A stretch of DNA of 64,000 bases from a candidate division FCPU426 bacterium (GTDB lineage: Bacteria > Oederibacteriota > Muellerivitia > Muellerivitales > Muellerivitaceae). Position 1 is the first letter of the stretch, and each line of letters starts with the position of its first letter. The notes beneath the pieces were generated by a model that saw nothing but the letters and a program-made list of their open reading frames with translations, did no database searches and was not told the origin of the DNA. The position numbers and the translations under genes are program-made. The stretch is from contig JASHNQ010000097.1 in NCBI GenBank assembly GCA_030041545.1, positions 39,210 through 103,209 of the forward strand, in the 5' to 3' direction. Shown here piece by piece: positions 51,401 through 58,478 of this stretch.

Positions 51401-51637
51401 CCGGAGGAAGTAAAATGGGAAAGGATTCCCTCCGACCGCCGGGCCTTGGAGGATGCCGTGTTGGAAGGGGTTCTCGGCCTTTCGGAGCCTGAAAAGGTGG
51501 AATTGGTCCGTTCCCTGGTGGACCTCACCCGCAGCCGCTTGGCCCGCGCCCACAGCGTGGACGCCGTTGGGCAGCAGGAACGGGCGGCCATGAAGGAGTT
51601 CACCGACCAAGTCGTGAAAGGAATGCCGCTAGTATGA
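48476..51637 (+). CDS. Fused restriction endonuclease / N6-adenine DNA methyltransferase (type IIG-like)
   Basis: 1053 residues. The N-terminal region has PDLVIYENPG and LLGEFKQPY, a PD-(D/E)xK nuclease core. The middle has LDPSCGAGTFLVRAYQ (AdoMet motif I), WGVDIAKFPAHLSMINLALN and catalytic IVGNPPYTRQEE (NPPY). The C-terminal 400 residues should form the specificity domain (CFGVKTGADPWFYVKDVSE and later). One polypeptide would cut and methylate, as in type IIG enzymes; cleavage must be confirmed. No separate specificity gene. Overlaps the next gene by 4 bp. Confidence 0.88.
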   Translation: MKKRSKLMGRGVRIPSHHDQAVHKTERSGVAVIAGWIREITVSKGLPLGNADVDTSGPDGKSPDLVIYENPGGSQVLLLGEFKQPYYDAFDEVELKTPARDKANRRKAPYFLTSNFRQLVWYSTQRANEMAPDEQQLMAAPYDLSTLESLDLLEEPRVSSAIRRELERFLDDLVAVHYGKRPVPKLPLDSYLVARIHVLVDQLARRYHGVVAERAHKDRPFEKSLAAWFQDQMWSYTRSEADYAKVARQAAYLLVNKILFYHVLQSRRPRDLDPLEIPESITRGNLLHHHVQNFFNDVMQNIDYETIYSTDFIDEIAFPRDVESVRLVRVLNELLRRHDVGKLGYDILGPIFERLIPPLERHNLGQYFTNPDVVDMILGYCIRKEGDVALDPSCGAGTFLVRAYQHKSLMNPRMVHEELLKTLWGVDIAKFPAHLSMINLALNDLTVQENYPQVLQKDFFELSPHPITKKAKRFEVKRFSGETASVAFPSSVDAIVGNPPYTRQEEIDLIAPSGGYKGRLVDLALLNAGPGAQGISGQAGIHTYFFIHGTKFLQTGGRFGFVVSDTWLDAGFGVGLKRFLLLNYRVSMVIASKVERWFADADINTCIVLLERETDEAKRGNGMVRFIQLKKPLRELIPTGGGPREERLRLEAVGKLYELFSAHNARYENDDARIVPVIQSSLSTDSKWGLFLRAPSLLFEISNRNNTTLKPFNAFSQVCFGVKTGADPWFYVKDVSEGAEAEIKQKAKSYGYRGKLDSLVLIESGDGTKWLVESEFLVPVARNPDQYHAIRIETKNIPDLAVVLPAKEKSHLKNKLVLHYIVHGERRTYSMGKGRKLIPAKTESCKARPFWYSLPDIQWAHILWEKAVDVRFRQHLADKPLLANQRFYPIVPPKNVSVTFLAGFLNSAFVALWLEVQRAALGQGALEATVDEVKNLLVADPREIPAKAREDVERAVVALAGREVGKVFQEYGADTPEEVKWERIPSDRRALEDAVLEGVLGLSEPEKVELVRSLVDLTRSRLARAHSVDAVGQQERAAMKEFTDQVVKGMPLV

Positions 51638-52038
51638 GAGTCGGGACTTTAATCCATGAACATATATTGAAAACTCCCTGCACGATGTTCCCGATTCCGC
51701 CCGTTACGCCGGATGAAATCAGGATAGAAAAAACTTTGTTCGGCTGGGAGTTGCTCCTGCGGAAGGAACATATTCCCTGCGAAAGCGAGGCCCTGGCACG
51801 GTATCTCGCGGCTTTCGCCCGAATGGGCTTTGTGGAAGTGCCGGTCCCCAAAGACACCCGAGTGGTTGAAAGGGTCGCCGAAGACCTGGAAAAAGGGGTT
51901 GCGGAATTGACGGAATACGTTGAAACCGAGATATCGGGGGAGCTTAACCCTTCCCGCCGCCAACAACTCCGGGAACTGATTTGGGAAGGGGCCCGGGAGC
52001 GTCTTGAGATCATGAGCGCTTCATTACCTTCGAAATAA
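51634..52038 (+). CDS. Hypothetical protein of the restriction island
   Basis: 134 residues. MRVGTLIHEHILKTPCTMFP, then PIPPVTPDEIRIEKTLFGWE and a helical second half (VVERVAEDLEKGVAELTEYV). Neither signal nor membrane segment, no known motif. It is translationally coupled to the restriction-methylation gene and could modulate it. Confidence 0.7.
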   Translation: MRVGTLIHEHILKTPCTMFPIPPVTPDEIRIEKTLFGWELLLRKEHIPCESEALARYLAAFARMGFVEVPVPKDTRVVERVAEDLEKGVAELTEYVETEISGELNPSRRQQLRELIWEGARERLEIMSASLPSK

Positions 52039-52066
52039 GAAACACACTCTTTGATCCCCTACAAAA

Positions 52067-52349
52067 CCTGCCCTCGCTGGACCTGATGGCGGATTTACAG
52101 AAGAAACTCAACCACCGCCTATCCCTGGCCCACCTGGCCCAGCACACCCTGGGCGGGGCGGGAAAAAGCGCGGACGGCCTATTGGCGGTCAAGTGGTGGC
52201 GGGAAGGCAAGTACCAGATGGTCATTGATTACTGTCGCCAGGATGTGAAACTGACCTATGACCTTTGGAAACTCGGCAAGGAAAAGGGCTATATCCTTTT
52301 CAAGCACAAGCCTTCGGAAGAAATCGTGAAATGCCCGGTGAAGTGGTGA
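52067..52349 (+). pseudogene. Detached duplicate of the mrfAB 3' end (right copy of the direct repeat)
   Basis: Encodes the last 94 residues of the MrfB-like exonuclease (from NLPSLDLMADLQKKLNHRL to the CPVKW end), with AEK changed to AGK and KFG changed to KLG. No helicase or first exonuclease motif precedes it; an internal ATG gives an 87-residue frame. It looks like the displaced original end of the gene or a foreign end brought in with the island. Confidence 0.85.
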
Positions 52350-52439
52350 TTTACAGGTGTTTTTGCCAATTTCTCGCGTCCAATTATGTTTGCAATGCTA
52401 ACAAATTTGGACGCGAGGGAAGCGGAAAGGTGAAATCTC

Positions 52440-52676
52440 ATGTCGGGAGAACCACCTAAGCGGAGTTTTTTCAGAAAGCTGTTGGGCTGGAGCCAGCCAG
52501 CGGCGGAGCCGCTTAAGCCGGATATCTCTGTTGAAACTCCGGCTGTGGAGCCTATCCCTGCCATCCCTTTAAGGGCCCCAAAGCCCAGGACAGAAGCCTA
52601 TCTTAGCCGTAGAAAGGGTAGGCGCACCCGCGAGGAAGCCATCGAGTATTGGAAAAAAACGCCAAGGGGACAATGA
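52440..52676 (+). CDS. Hypothetical small basic protein
   Basis: 78 residues. Begins MSGEPPKRSFFRKLLGWSQP, proline-rich in the middle, ends in a basic RKGRRTREEAIEYWKKTPRG. A GGAAAGGTG ribosome-binding site lies upstream. No recognised domain. It follows the right copy of the repeat and precedes MazEF. Confidence 0.55.
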   Translation: MSGEPPKRSFFRKLLGWSQPAAEPLKPDISVETPAVEPIPAIPLRAPKPRTEAYLSRRKGRRTREEAIEYWKKTPRGQ

Positions 52677-52738
52677 GGAAGCTCACTTTAACCCGAGAAC
52701 TTCCCTAAAAAAGCCGCGAAATAAGGAATTTTATCTTA

Positions 52739-52777
52739 TTGACTTGTAATACTTTTAAATTTACTATTTGTATTACA
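52739..52777 (+). promoter_or_regulatory. Promoter/operator of mazEF-type pair
   Basis: TTGACT (52739-52744), 17-bp spacer, TACTAT (52762-52767). TGTAATAC (52745-52752) and GTATTACA (52770-52777) form a perfect inverted repeat around the -10. Confidence 0.7.
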
Positions 52778-52799
52778 TATTGTATTTGGAGTGTAAGAC

Positions 52800-53111
52800 G
52801 TGGGTTCCATTACCATCCGCCTCGATGAGGCTTTGGAAAAAATGCTGGAGCAAGAGCTTCAAAATGGGGATAAATCCCGTTCCGATTTGGTGCGGGATGC
52901 CCTGCAGGACTATCTAAAGCGCCACAAGCGTGAGCGGTTGATACAGGCGATGGTCAAGGAAATGAAAAGCCTCTCCCCAGAGGCCCGCCAAGAGGAAATT
53001 GATATCGCCGAGGAATTCTTGCCCGCCGAGAATGAGGCTCTTGAGCTTGGAGAACCCCATGAATCCTACGGATCCCCGCCCGGGGAAAAAAACGAGCGGT
53101 GGTGGAAATGA
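52800..53111 (+). CDS. Antitoxin, ribbon-helix-helix type (MazF partner)
   Basis: 103 residues, GTG start. SITIRLDEALEKMLEQELQN and SRSDLVRDALQDYLKRHK give the ribbon-helix-helix DNA-binding domain at the N terminus. The acidic C-terminal part (IDIAEEFLPAENEALELGEP) would block MazF. It overlaps mazF (ATGA). Confidence 0.87.
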   Translation: MGSITIRLDEALEKMLEQELQNGDKSRSDLVRDALQDYLKRHKRERLIQAMVKEMKSLSPEARQEEIDIAEEFLPAENEALELGEPHESYGSPPGEKNERWWK

Positions 53112-53467
53112 AACGGGGAGAAGTATGGGTTGCCCGGCTAAGCCCCGCTCAAGGCGGTGAGGTGGGCAAGACCCGCCCAGTGCTTATTATCCAAGACGAT
53201 TCGTTTATCCAAGAAAATCCTGAAACCCTCATTGTCCTCCCTTTGACGTCCCAAGTTCGTCCAGATATCCAGCACTTACGGGCGAAACTTCCTGTCCGGG
53301 ACAGGTTGTTAATGGAAAGCCACGTAATTCTTGAGAAACCCATGACTTTAGACCGGCGTCGCTTTGGGGAAGGGCCATTAACGGCCCTCACGAACGATGA
53401 AATGACCGCCGTGGAGCGTGGTTTGTTGGCCGTCATGGGCATGGCCGGGTACCTGCCGGATCTATGA
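53108..53467 (+). CDS. MazF/PemK-type endoribonuclease toxin
   Basis: 119 residues. MKRGEVWVARLSPAQGGEVG with KTRPVLIIQDD is the hallmark of MazF; TLIVLPLTSQVRP and ESHVILEKPMTLDRRRFGE follow. Cuts mRNA at short sites. The ATG within the antitoxin's end is chosen; an in-frame GTG is 9 bp upstream. Confidence 0.92.
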   Translation: MKRGEVWVARLSPAQGGEVGKTRPVLIIQDDSFIQENPETLIVLPLTSQVRPDIQHLRAKLPVRDRLLMESHVILEKPMTLDRRRFGEGPLTALTNDEMTAVERGLLAVMGMAGYLPDL

Positions 53468-53545
53468 CGGCCATATTCACAGGAGCGAAAACGCCCGTTG
53501 AATCCGTTAAAATCATGCTGGAAATTTTGAATCTAAAGGGTTGGC

Positions 53546-54265
53546 ATGGAAGAACGACCAACATCGGGGGAGGCCGCCGTCGCCCCACTCCTCCGCGTGG
53601 ACGCGGACAGCGCGGAGTTGCGTTCGGGCATCCCGGAGCTGTTGAGGGCGCGCGGGGCGGCGGTCCGGGTTGCGCCGCTCAAGGCGGGGGACTACCAGGT
53701 CCAGGGACGGACACTGGTGGAAAGGAAGACCATCACGGACTTCATGCTGTCGCTCCACCAGGGCCGGCTATTTATCCAGTTGAAGGAAGCCAAGGCGTTG
53801 GTTCCCGAAGTTCTATTAGTGGTGGAAGGCGTGAGGGGATATTTCGAGGGTTTGGGTCCCGCAACCTGCAAGGGCGCCCTTTTAAGCGTGCTCCTGGCGT
53901 GGCGCGTGCCTGTGCTTTTCACCCGCAACACCCAAGGCACCGCGGACCTGCTGTTCGCCTTGGGCCAGCGGAATTTGAAGCGGCCCAAGGCCTGGAGGGT
54001 CCCCCAAGGCCGCAAACGCCCGTCTTCCAACCGGGAGGAGGCCCAAAAACGACTTCTTTCCCACGTTCCTTCCGTGGGCCCGGCCCTGGCCCAACGCCTT
54101 TTGGACAGGTTCGGCACCCTCGGTAATGTTTCCCGCGCCTCCCGGGAGGACCTCTGTTCTGTCGAGGGCATCGGCCCGGAAAGGGCCGCGAAAGTCCTGG
54201 AAGTGTTGCGGGAACCGCCCACGGTTTACAATGCCTTCCAACCATCCGGCTTTAAGGAGGTTTGA
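53546..54265 (+). CDS. ERCC4-type (XPF/Mus81-like) nuclease with helix-hairpin-helix domain
   Basis: 239 residues. N-terminal nuclease: LKAGDYQVQGRTLVERKTIT followed by DFMLSLHQGRLFIQL has the GDY, ERKxxxD and GR-xxQ motifs of the XPF nuclease family, all intact. FTRNTQGTADLLFAL completes the fold. The C-terminal (HhH)2 domain is SVGPALAQRLLDRFGTLGNV with VEGIGPERAAKVLEVL. In eukaryotes and archaea such enzymes cut branched or flap DNA; here a compact version without helicase domain. First gene of a five-gene operon; the next start follows its stop without a gap. Confidence 0.92.
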   Translation: MEERPTSGEAAVAPLLRVDADSAELRSGIPELLRARGAAVRVAPLKAGDYQVQGRTLVERKTITDFMLSLHQGRLFIQLKEAKALVPEVLLVVEGVRGYFEGLGPATCKGALLSVLLAWRVPVLFTRNTQGTADLLFALGQRNLKRPKAWRVPQGRKRPSSNREEAQKRLLSHVPSVGPALAQRLLDRFGTLGNVSRASREDLCSVEGIGPERAAKVLEVLREPPTVYNAFQPSGFKEV

Positions 54266-54583
54266 ATGTCTGACGAACAGTGGCGGATCGGGGACAAAGC
54301 CGGCCTCGCGGAGGCCATTCGGCGCATGGGCGAGGAAGACCTTCGGTACCTCAGCCAACTGATTTGGGAACGGCTGAAGCTCATCCAGCAGGCCAAAAGC
54401 ACGAGCCTTATGGCGGCCTTCCACACCGGCGACCGGGTGGCCTTCCAGGCCCAGGCGGGCCCCAAGACTGGCGTTATCCAGAAGCTCAACAAAAAGACGG
54501 CTAGCGTCAAGACCGACGACGGCCAGAATTGGAACGTCCACCCCGGCTTCCTAAAGCGCTTGGGCGGCGGGGGCGCTGGATGA
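54266..54583 (+). CDS. Small protein with KOW/SH3-like barrel
   Basis: 105 residues. A helical first half (LAEAIRRMGEEDLRYLSQLI and WERLKLIQQAK) is followed by GDRVAFQAQAGPKTGVIQKL and VKTDDGQNWNVHPGFLKRL, which resembles small SH3-like/KOW units. Could bind DNA, RNA or a partner. Its start abuts the ERCC4 gene's stop and its stop overlaps the next ATG. Confidence 0.7.
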   Translation: MSDEQWRIGDKAGLAEAIRRMGEEDLRYLSQLIWERLKLIQQAKSTSLMAAFHTGDRVAFQAQAGPKTGVIQKLNKKTASVKTDDGQNWNVHPGFLKRLGGGGAG

Positions 54584-54950
54584 AGCCCATCGCGGAGTGC
54601 CTGGCCCAGGGCGACCGGAACCTGTCCCAGGACGAGGAACTGGCCCTCCTGCACGCGTTGGAGTCGGGTTTCTCCCTTTTTTCCGGCAAGGAAAGGTTTC
54701 CGGCGACCGGTCCTGCGCCTTGGCCCTGGAAGCACTGGAACGGGACCTCCCTGGTGAGGCGGCGGGCGTGGACGAAACAGCCTCGTTCCTCGTGGAAAGG
54801 CTGCGCGAATTCCTCAACTTGAACGACGGACGCTATTCCCGGGCCAACCTCCGGTGGGCCTGCCGGAAGGTGCGCAAGTCCATTGAGCGGCACCGCTCAA
54901 CCTTGAGGCCAGACGCCTACCTGTTGTTCATCAACGAATTCATTGAGTGA
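54580..54950 (+). CDS. Small helical protein split by a frameshift at a T6 run
   Basis: The first frame (MKPIAECLAQGDRNLSQDEE, then LALLHALESGFSLF) opens at the ATG overlapping the previous stop. The -1 frame after CCCTTTTTTCC continues as RQGKVSGDRSCALALEALER and on to YLLFINEFIE and a stop. Joined by one slip on the T6 run the protein is about 123 residues. Neither half has a good alternative start or the rest of a domain. Programmed slippage, sequencing error and a mutation are all possible. Confidence 0.6.
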
Positions 54951-54992
54951 GCCCGTAAGTTCCGGCCGTCCAACAAGCAAGAGGGGGTATCC

Positions 54993-56501
54993 GTGGGCCA
55001 GACCCGCATCAATTTAAAGCACCTGTTGGAGGATATCCGGGACAGCTACCCCTTCCCGGAGGAGGAAACTATCATCACCGAGCTGGTAGCCAACGCCTTG
55101 GATTCGGGCGCCTCCACCGTCTGGTTCGACCCCCATCCCTCCCGCAAGACCCTCACGGTCCGCGACGACGGCCAAGGAATGGGCCGGGGAAGCCTCAAGG
55201 GCTACCACGATATTGCCTCCTCCACCAAGGTGCGGGGCAAGGGCATCGGCTTCGCCGGCATCGGGGCCAAGCTTTCCCTGCTCATCTGCGAGGCCGTGAC
55301 CACCGAAAGCCGCAGCGGAAGGTCCCACCACGCCACCCGCTGGCACCTGGAATCCCCCTTGAAGGCCCCCTGGCGCTACGTGGAGCCTCCGGGCCTGGTG
55401 CCGGAAGGCTCCAACGGAACCGCGGTCTCGTTCCACCTCCATTCCCCCCATTCCAGGCTCCTGGACATCCCCTGGCTGGAGGAGGTATTGCGGCGGCATT
55501 TTGAGCCGTTGCTTCACCCGCGTTTCGTGGAGGCCATCTACAACCGGCTCCGCAGCAGCCCCTTCTGCTTCCTGGTGGCCGGCAGCCTGTTGGAGGGGGG
55601 CGCCGGGGGATTCCCACCCGAGCGAAGCCGGTTTTTCCCCATTCACCTGGGGGCCCGGCGCACGCTGGCGGGTTTCGGGTGGTTGGGCAGTTCGCTCGAT
55701 TCCCTTCCCGATGAAAAACGCGGCTTGGGAGCCGCCACCTACGGCAAGGTGATCAAGCGCGGGTGGGAATGGCTGGGCATCCGCCCCGGCAACCCGGAGC
55801 GCATCACCGGCATGATCGAGATACCCGGCTTGGCCGCCCTGCTGACGACCAACAAGGCGGATTTCCTGAAGGATTCCGCCAGCCTCAAGCAGTATTACCG
55901 CTACCGCAAAGCCGTCCTGAAGATGGTGGAACCGGCCCTCGCCGAACTGGGGGAATGGGAGGCGGCCCAGAACCTTTCCCCGAAAAAGGCCTATCCTTCC
56001 CAACGGGAGATCGAGCAGGTGGTGGCGGGACTGGTGGGGGATTTCCCGGAATTGAGGCCCCTTTTGGACAGCCGGCTTCGCGCCATCCCCGGCGGCGGGG
56101 AGGGGGAGGAGGGAAAGCCCCCGGAGGAGGCCGCCGGACCCGCGAAAACCGAGGCGGTGCAGCCGGAAGGCGCGGAAAAACCTTCCAACCCGCCGCCAGG
56201 ATCCGAGAAACCGGCGAAGGAGCCGCCGCCCATGGAAAAGGCCGATACTCCCCGCAAACCGGCGGGTTTGAGGATCACCTTCGATTTAAGGCCGGACCGC
56301 CCCGAACTGGGCTGGCTCTCCGGCACCACCGTCTGCGTGAACCAGGCCCATTCCGCCTACCGCCGGGCGGTCCAGTCCCGGTCCGAGAGCTACCATATCG
56401 CCGTCACCGTGGCCTGGGTGCTGTCCCAGTATGTGGAGCATGAGAAGTCGCTGTCGGCTTTCCTCAACCGCTTCCTGGAAGGATGGGGAAAGGAAGGCTA
56501 G
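54993..56501 (+). CDS. GHKL ATPase (Hsp90/MutL/MORC-like fold)
   Basis: 502 residues, GTG start after AGAGGGGG. The ATP-binding motifs of the GHKL superfamily are complete: ITELVANALDSGAST (N box), RDDGQGM (G1) and KGIGFAGIGAKLS (G2). Residues 150-330 should form a transducer-like domain with LLTTNKADFLKDSASLKQYY. A Pro/Glu-rich linker (about 360-420) leads to a small conserved end (ITFDLRPDRPELGWLSGTTV). No histidine kinase or MutL end. Such ATPases act as dimeric clamps; with an XPF nuclease it suggests DNA clamping and cutting. Overlaps the following gene. Confidence 0.85.
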   Translation: MGQTRINLKHLLEDIRDSYPFPEEETIITELVANALDSGASTVWFDPHPSRKTLTVRDDGQGMGRGSLKGYHDIASSTKVRGKGIGFAGIGAKLSLLICEAVTTESRSGRSHHATRWHLESPLKAPWRYVEPPGLVPEGSNGTAVSFHLHSPHSRLLDIPWLEEVLRRHFEPLLHPRFVEAIYNRLRSSPFCFLVAGSLLEGGAGGFPPERSRFFPIHLGARRTLAGFGWLGSSLDSLPDEKRGLGAATYGKVIKRGWEWLGIRPGNPERITGMIEIPGLAALLTTNKADFLKDSASLKQYYRYRKAVLKMVEPALAELGEWEAAQNLSPKKAYPSQREIEQVVAGLVGDFPELRPLLDSRLRAIPGGGEGEEGKPPEEAAGPAKTEAVQPEGAEKPSNPPPGSEKPAKEPPPMEKADTPRKPAGLRITFDLRPDRPELGWLSGTTVCVNQAHSAYRRAVQSRSESYHIAVTVAWVLSQYVEHEKSLSAFLNRFLEGWGKEG

Positions 56502-56767
56502 GGCCGGGGAGATGGGAACCGGTTCGGGCTCAAATCCGGATCAAACTGGAAAACAATTCCAAACTGAGGGCTTACGACGTGGCCGAGATCAGGAAAACCG
56601 TTCCGAAGGCTTACGCCCCTTGGACTGCCGGGGAAGAGGCGGCCCTGCGGAAGATGAAAAAAGAGGGAATGGCGGTCGAGGAAATTGCCGGAAAGTTGAA
56701 CCGGAATACCGGTGCGATTCGGTCAAGGCTTTTAAAATTAGAAAGTGAGTTTAGGAAGAAATCGTGA
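56483..56767 (+). CDS. SANT/Myb-like helix-turn-helix protein
   Basis: 94 residues. Residues about 48-88 (YAPWTAGEEAALRKMKKEGM, then AVEEIAGKLNRNTGAIRSRL) match bacterial SANT/Myb-like or RsfA-like helix-turn-helix segments, in which WT-EE--L and A-R-RL are key. The N terminus is basic (QIRIKLENNSKLRAYD). Overlaps the GHKL gene by 19 bp and ends the operon. May direct the system to DNA or regulate it. Confidence 0.72.
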   Translation: MGKGRLGPGRWEPVRAQIRIKLENNSKLRAYDVAEIRKTVPKAYAPWTAGEEAALRKMKKEGMAVEEIAGKLNRNTGAIRSRLLKLESEFRKKS

Positions 56768-56904
56768 AATGTCTTGTAAGTTTGCTAAAATCATTATAAA
56801 AAAGTTGTAAAATTTTCATTGGATACCACCTCTGGCGTTAACATGGATTTATCTTGTAATCTAAATATGGCTTTTAGCTAAAAAAGTTGAGAAAGTATTG
56901 TTCC

Positions 56905-57681
56905 ATGGAAAACACCCGAATCACCCAAATCATCAAGGACTTCTCCTCCCCCCTGGCCGAGCGGCGGGAGGAAGCCCTCAGCGCCATCATCGCGCGGCGG
57001 GAGGAAGCCATTCCTGAGCTCCTTAAAATCCTGGAGAGGGTCAAAGCCGTGCCCCTGGGCGCGGCGGTGACCTTGAATGATTGGTCCTGGTTCCTGGCCG
57101 CTTACCTGCTGGCCCAGTTCCGCGAGAAGAAGGCCTTGCCCATCCTCCTGGAGCAGTTTTCCATGCCGACCGAGCACGTGGACCGTCTCTTCAAGGACAT
57201 CCTGGTGGAGGATTTGCCCCGCATCCTGGCCACCCTCACCGGAGACGACCCCGCGCCCTTGAGGGCCTTGACCGAGAACGAGGCTGCCCATGACGCGGTG
57301 CGCGCCTCGGCGCTATGGGGCTACACTATCCTGGCTTCGGTAGGCGCCGTGCCCCGGCAAGAGGTGGCGGATTATTACGCCGAACTCTTCCAGGGCAAGA
57401 TCGCCCGGCGCCCCTCCTATCTTTGGACTTCCCTGGTGGCCGGCTGCGCCGCGCTTCACGTTAAGAATCTCCGCCGGGAGATCCTACGCGCCTATGAGGA
57501 GGAGCTTTTGGACGCGGGGGCCTATTCCATGAAAGATGTTTTAGGCGAATGGAGCCAGACGCCGGAGGAGAGCCTCAAGCGCCTGGCCCATGAAAGCGGC
57601 GGCCTCGTGAAGGACGTCTGGGAAGAGATGGAGTTCTGGCCTTGGGAAGAGGAAGCGGAACAGCAAACACCCGAAGAATAG
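56905..57681 (+). CDS. DUF1186 family protein
   Basis: 258 residues from ATG 56905 (a TTG 18 bp upstream is open too). AIPELLKILERVKAVP, WFLAAYLLAQFREKKALPIL, DILVEDLPRILATLTGDDPA and LGYTILASVG-like repeats are helical, HEAT-like, as in DUF1186. No known activity. Its stop lies inside the left arm of a 50-bp perfect inverted repeat. The 137-bp gap upstream is AT-rich with no clear promoter. Confidence 0.82.
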   Translation: MENTRITQIIKDFSSPLAERREEALSAIIARREEAIPELLKILERVKAVPLGAAVTLNDWSWFLAAYLLAQFREKKALPILLEQFSMPTEHVDRLFKDILVEDLPRILATLTGDDPAPLRALTENEAAHDAVRASALWGYTILASVGAVPRQEVADYYAELFQGKIARRPSYLWTSLVAGCAALHVKNLRREILRAYEEELLDAGAYSMKDVLGEWSQTPEESLKRLAHESGGLVKDVWEEMEFWPWEEEAEQQTPEE

Positions 57682-57887
57682 GAAAGGCAATGAGGAATGG
57701 GGAATTAGGAGTTAGGAATTTAAAAGAGAAGCACTGTTTAAAGAACATTTTGTCCAGAGAAAATTTATGATGAAATCATCCGAATTTTAAATGCAATTAC
57801 TCGTAAAACGAAGGTTGCCAAGAAGCAATCCGTAGTATTAAATTCCTAACTCCTAATTCCCCATTCCTCATTGCCTTTCCTATTCTT
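57674..57887. repeat. Perfect 50-bp inverted repeat between convergent genes
   Basis: Arms 57674-57723 and 57838-57887 are exactly complementary over 50 bp and enclose 114 bp without a gene. Each arm includes the last codons and stop (AAGAATAG) of the gene on its side: DUF1186 on the plus strand and the response regulator on the minus strand. The arms contain AATTAGGAGTTAGGAATT words. Confidence 0.95.
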
Positions 57888-58329
57888 TGACCTCGAACTT
57901 TTCCATCAAAATGCGCTCCACGGACTTCACGATCACCGAGAAATGGGCCGTGTCGAGCGGCTTGACGATGTAAAGGTCGACTCTTCCGTCCCGGGCCCTT
58001 TTGGCGTCCGCGTCGTTCTTGGAACCGGTCAGGATCACGACGGGAATGGGGGTGAAGGCCGGGTTCCGCCGGATTTCCCGCAGGACCTCCCATCCGTCCT
58101 TCTTCGGCAGGTTCAAGTCCAGCAGGATTAGGTCCGGGCGCAGGCTGTCGGCGAAATCCGCCCGGCGGTGGAGGTAATCCAGCGCTTTCGAGCCGTCTTC
58201 CACCACGACGAAACTCATCGGCAGCCAGGAATGCTTGAGGGCTTCCTTGATGAAATAGGCGTCCGTGGCGTTATCCTCCACGATGAGGATCTGGATCGGC
58301 CGGAGCAAGACGCGGGTTTTGGCAATCAT
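57880..58329 (-). CDS. Single-domain response regulator
   Basis: 149 residues: only a receiver domain. IQILIVEDNATDAYFIKEAL (acidic pair), LILLDLNLPKKDGWEVLREI (phospho-Asp), VVILTGSKNDAD (Thr switch) and YIVKPLD (Lys) are all conserved. This is the Rcp1/CheY-like subgroup that pairs with phytochrome or hybrid kinases. No kinase is nearby. Its stop lies in the right arm of the 50-bp inverted repeat. Confidence 0.92.
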   Translation of the reverse strand: MIAKTRVLLRPIQILIVEDNATDAYFIKEALKHSWLPMSFVVVEDGSKALDYLHRRADFADSLRPDLILLDLNLPKKDGWEVLREIRRNPAFTPIPVVILTGSKNDADAKRARDGRVDLYIVKPLDTAHFSVIVKSVERILMEKFEVKE

Positions 58330-58478
58330 GACATCCTCCTTCCGCGTAGAAAAGGAAAGACCACCATCCTAGAAATCCGCCTGATGGGGAGTAAAGGGGG
58401 AAGGTCAAAAAAAGTTTAGAAAGGTTTTCCCTGCCAAACTATTTGTTAAGAGTGTTATCCCTTAAGCCGGGAGAGTTG

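Noticed and set aside
48476..51637. Type I restriction HsdM/HsdS
   Set aside because: No separate HsdS or HsdR; nuclease-like and methylase motifs and a long specificity-like end are in one chain.
45007..53467. A complete DISARM or BREX system
   Set aside because: A DUF1998-containing helicase and a large methyltransferase are present, but drmB/drmC or brxC/pglZ-type genes are not; the helicase is an MrfA-MrfB fusion instead.
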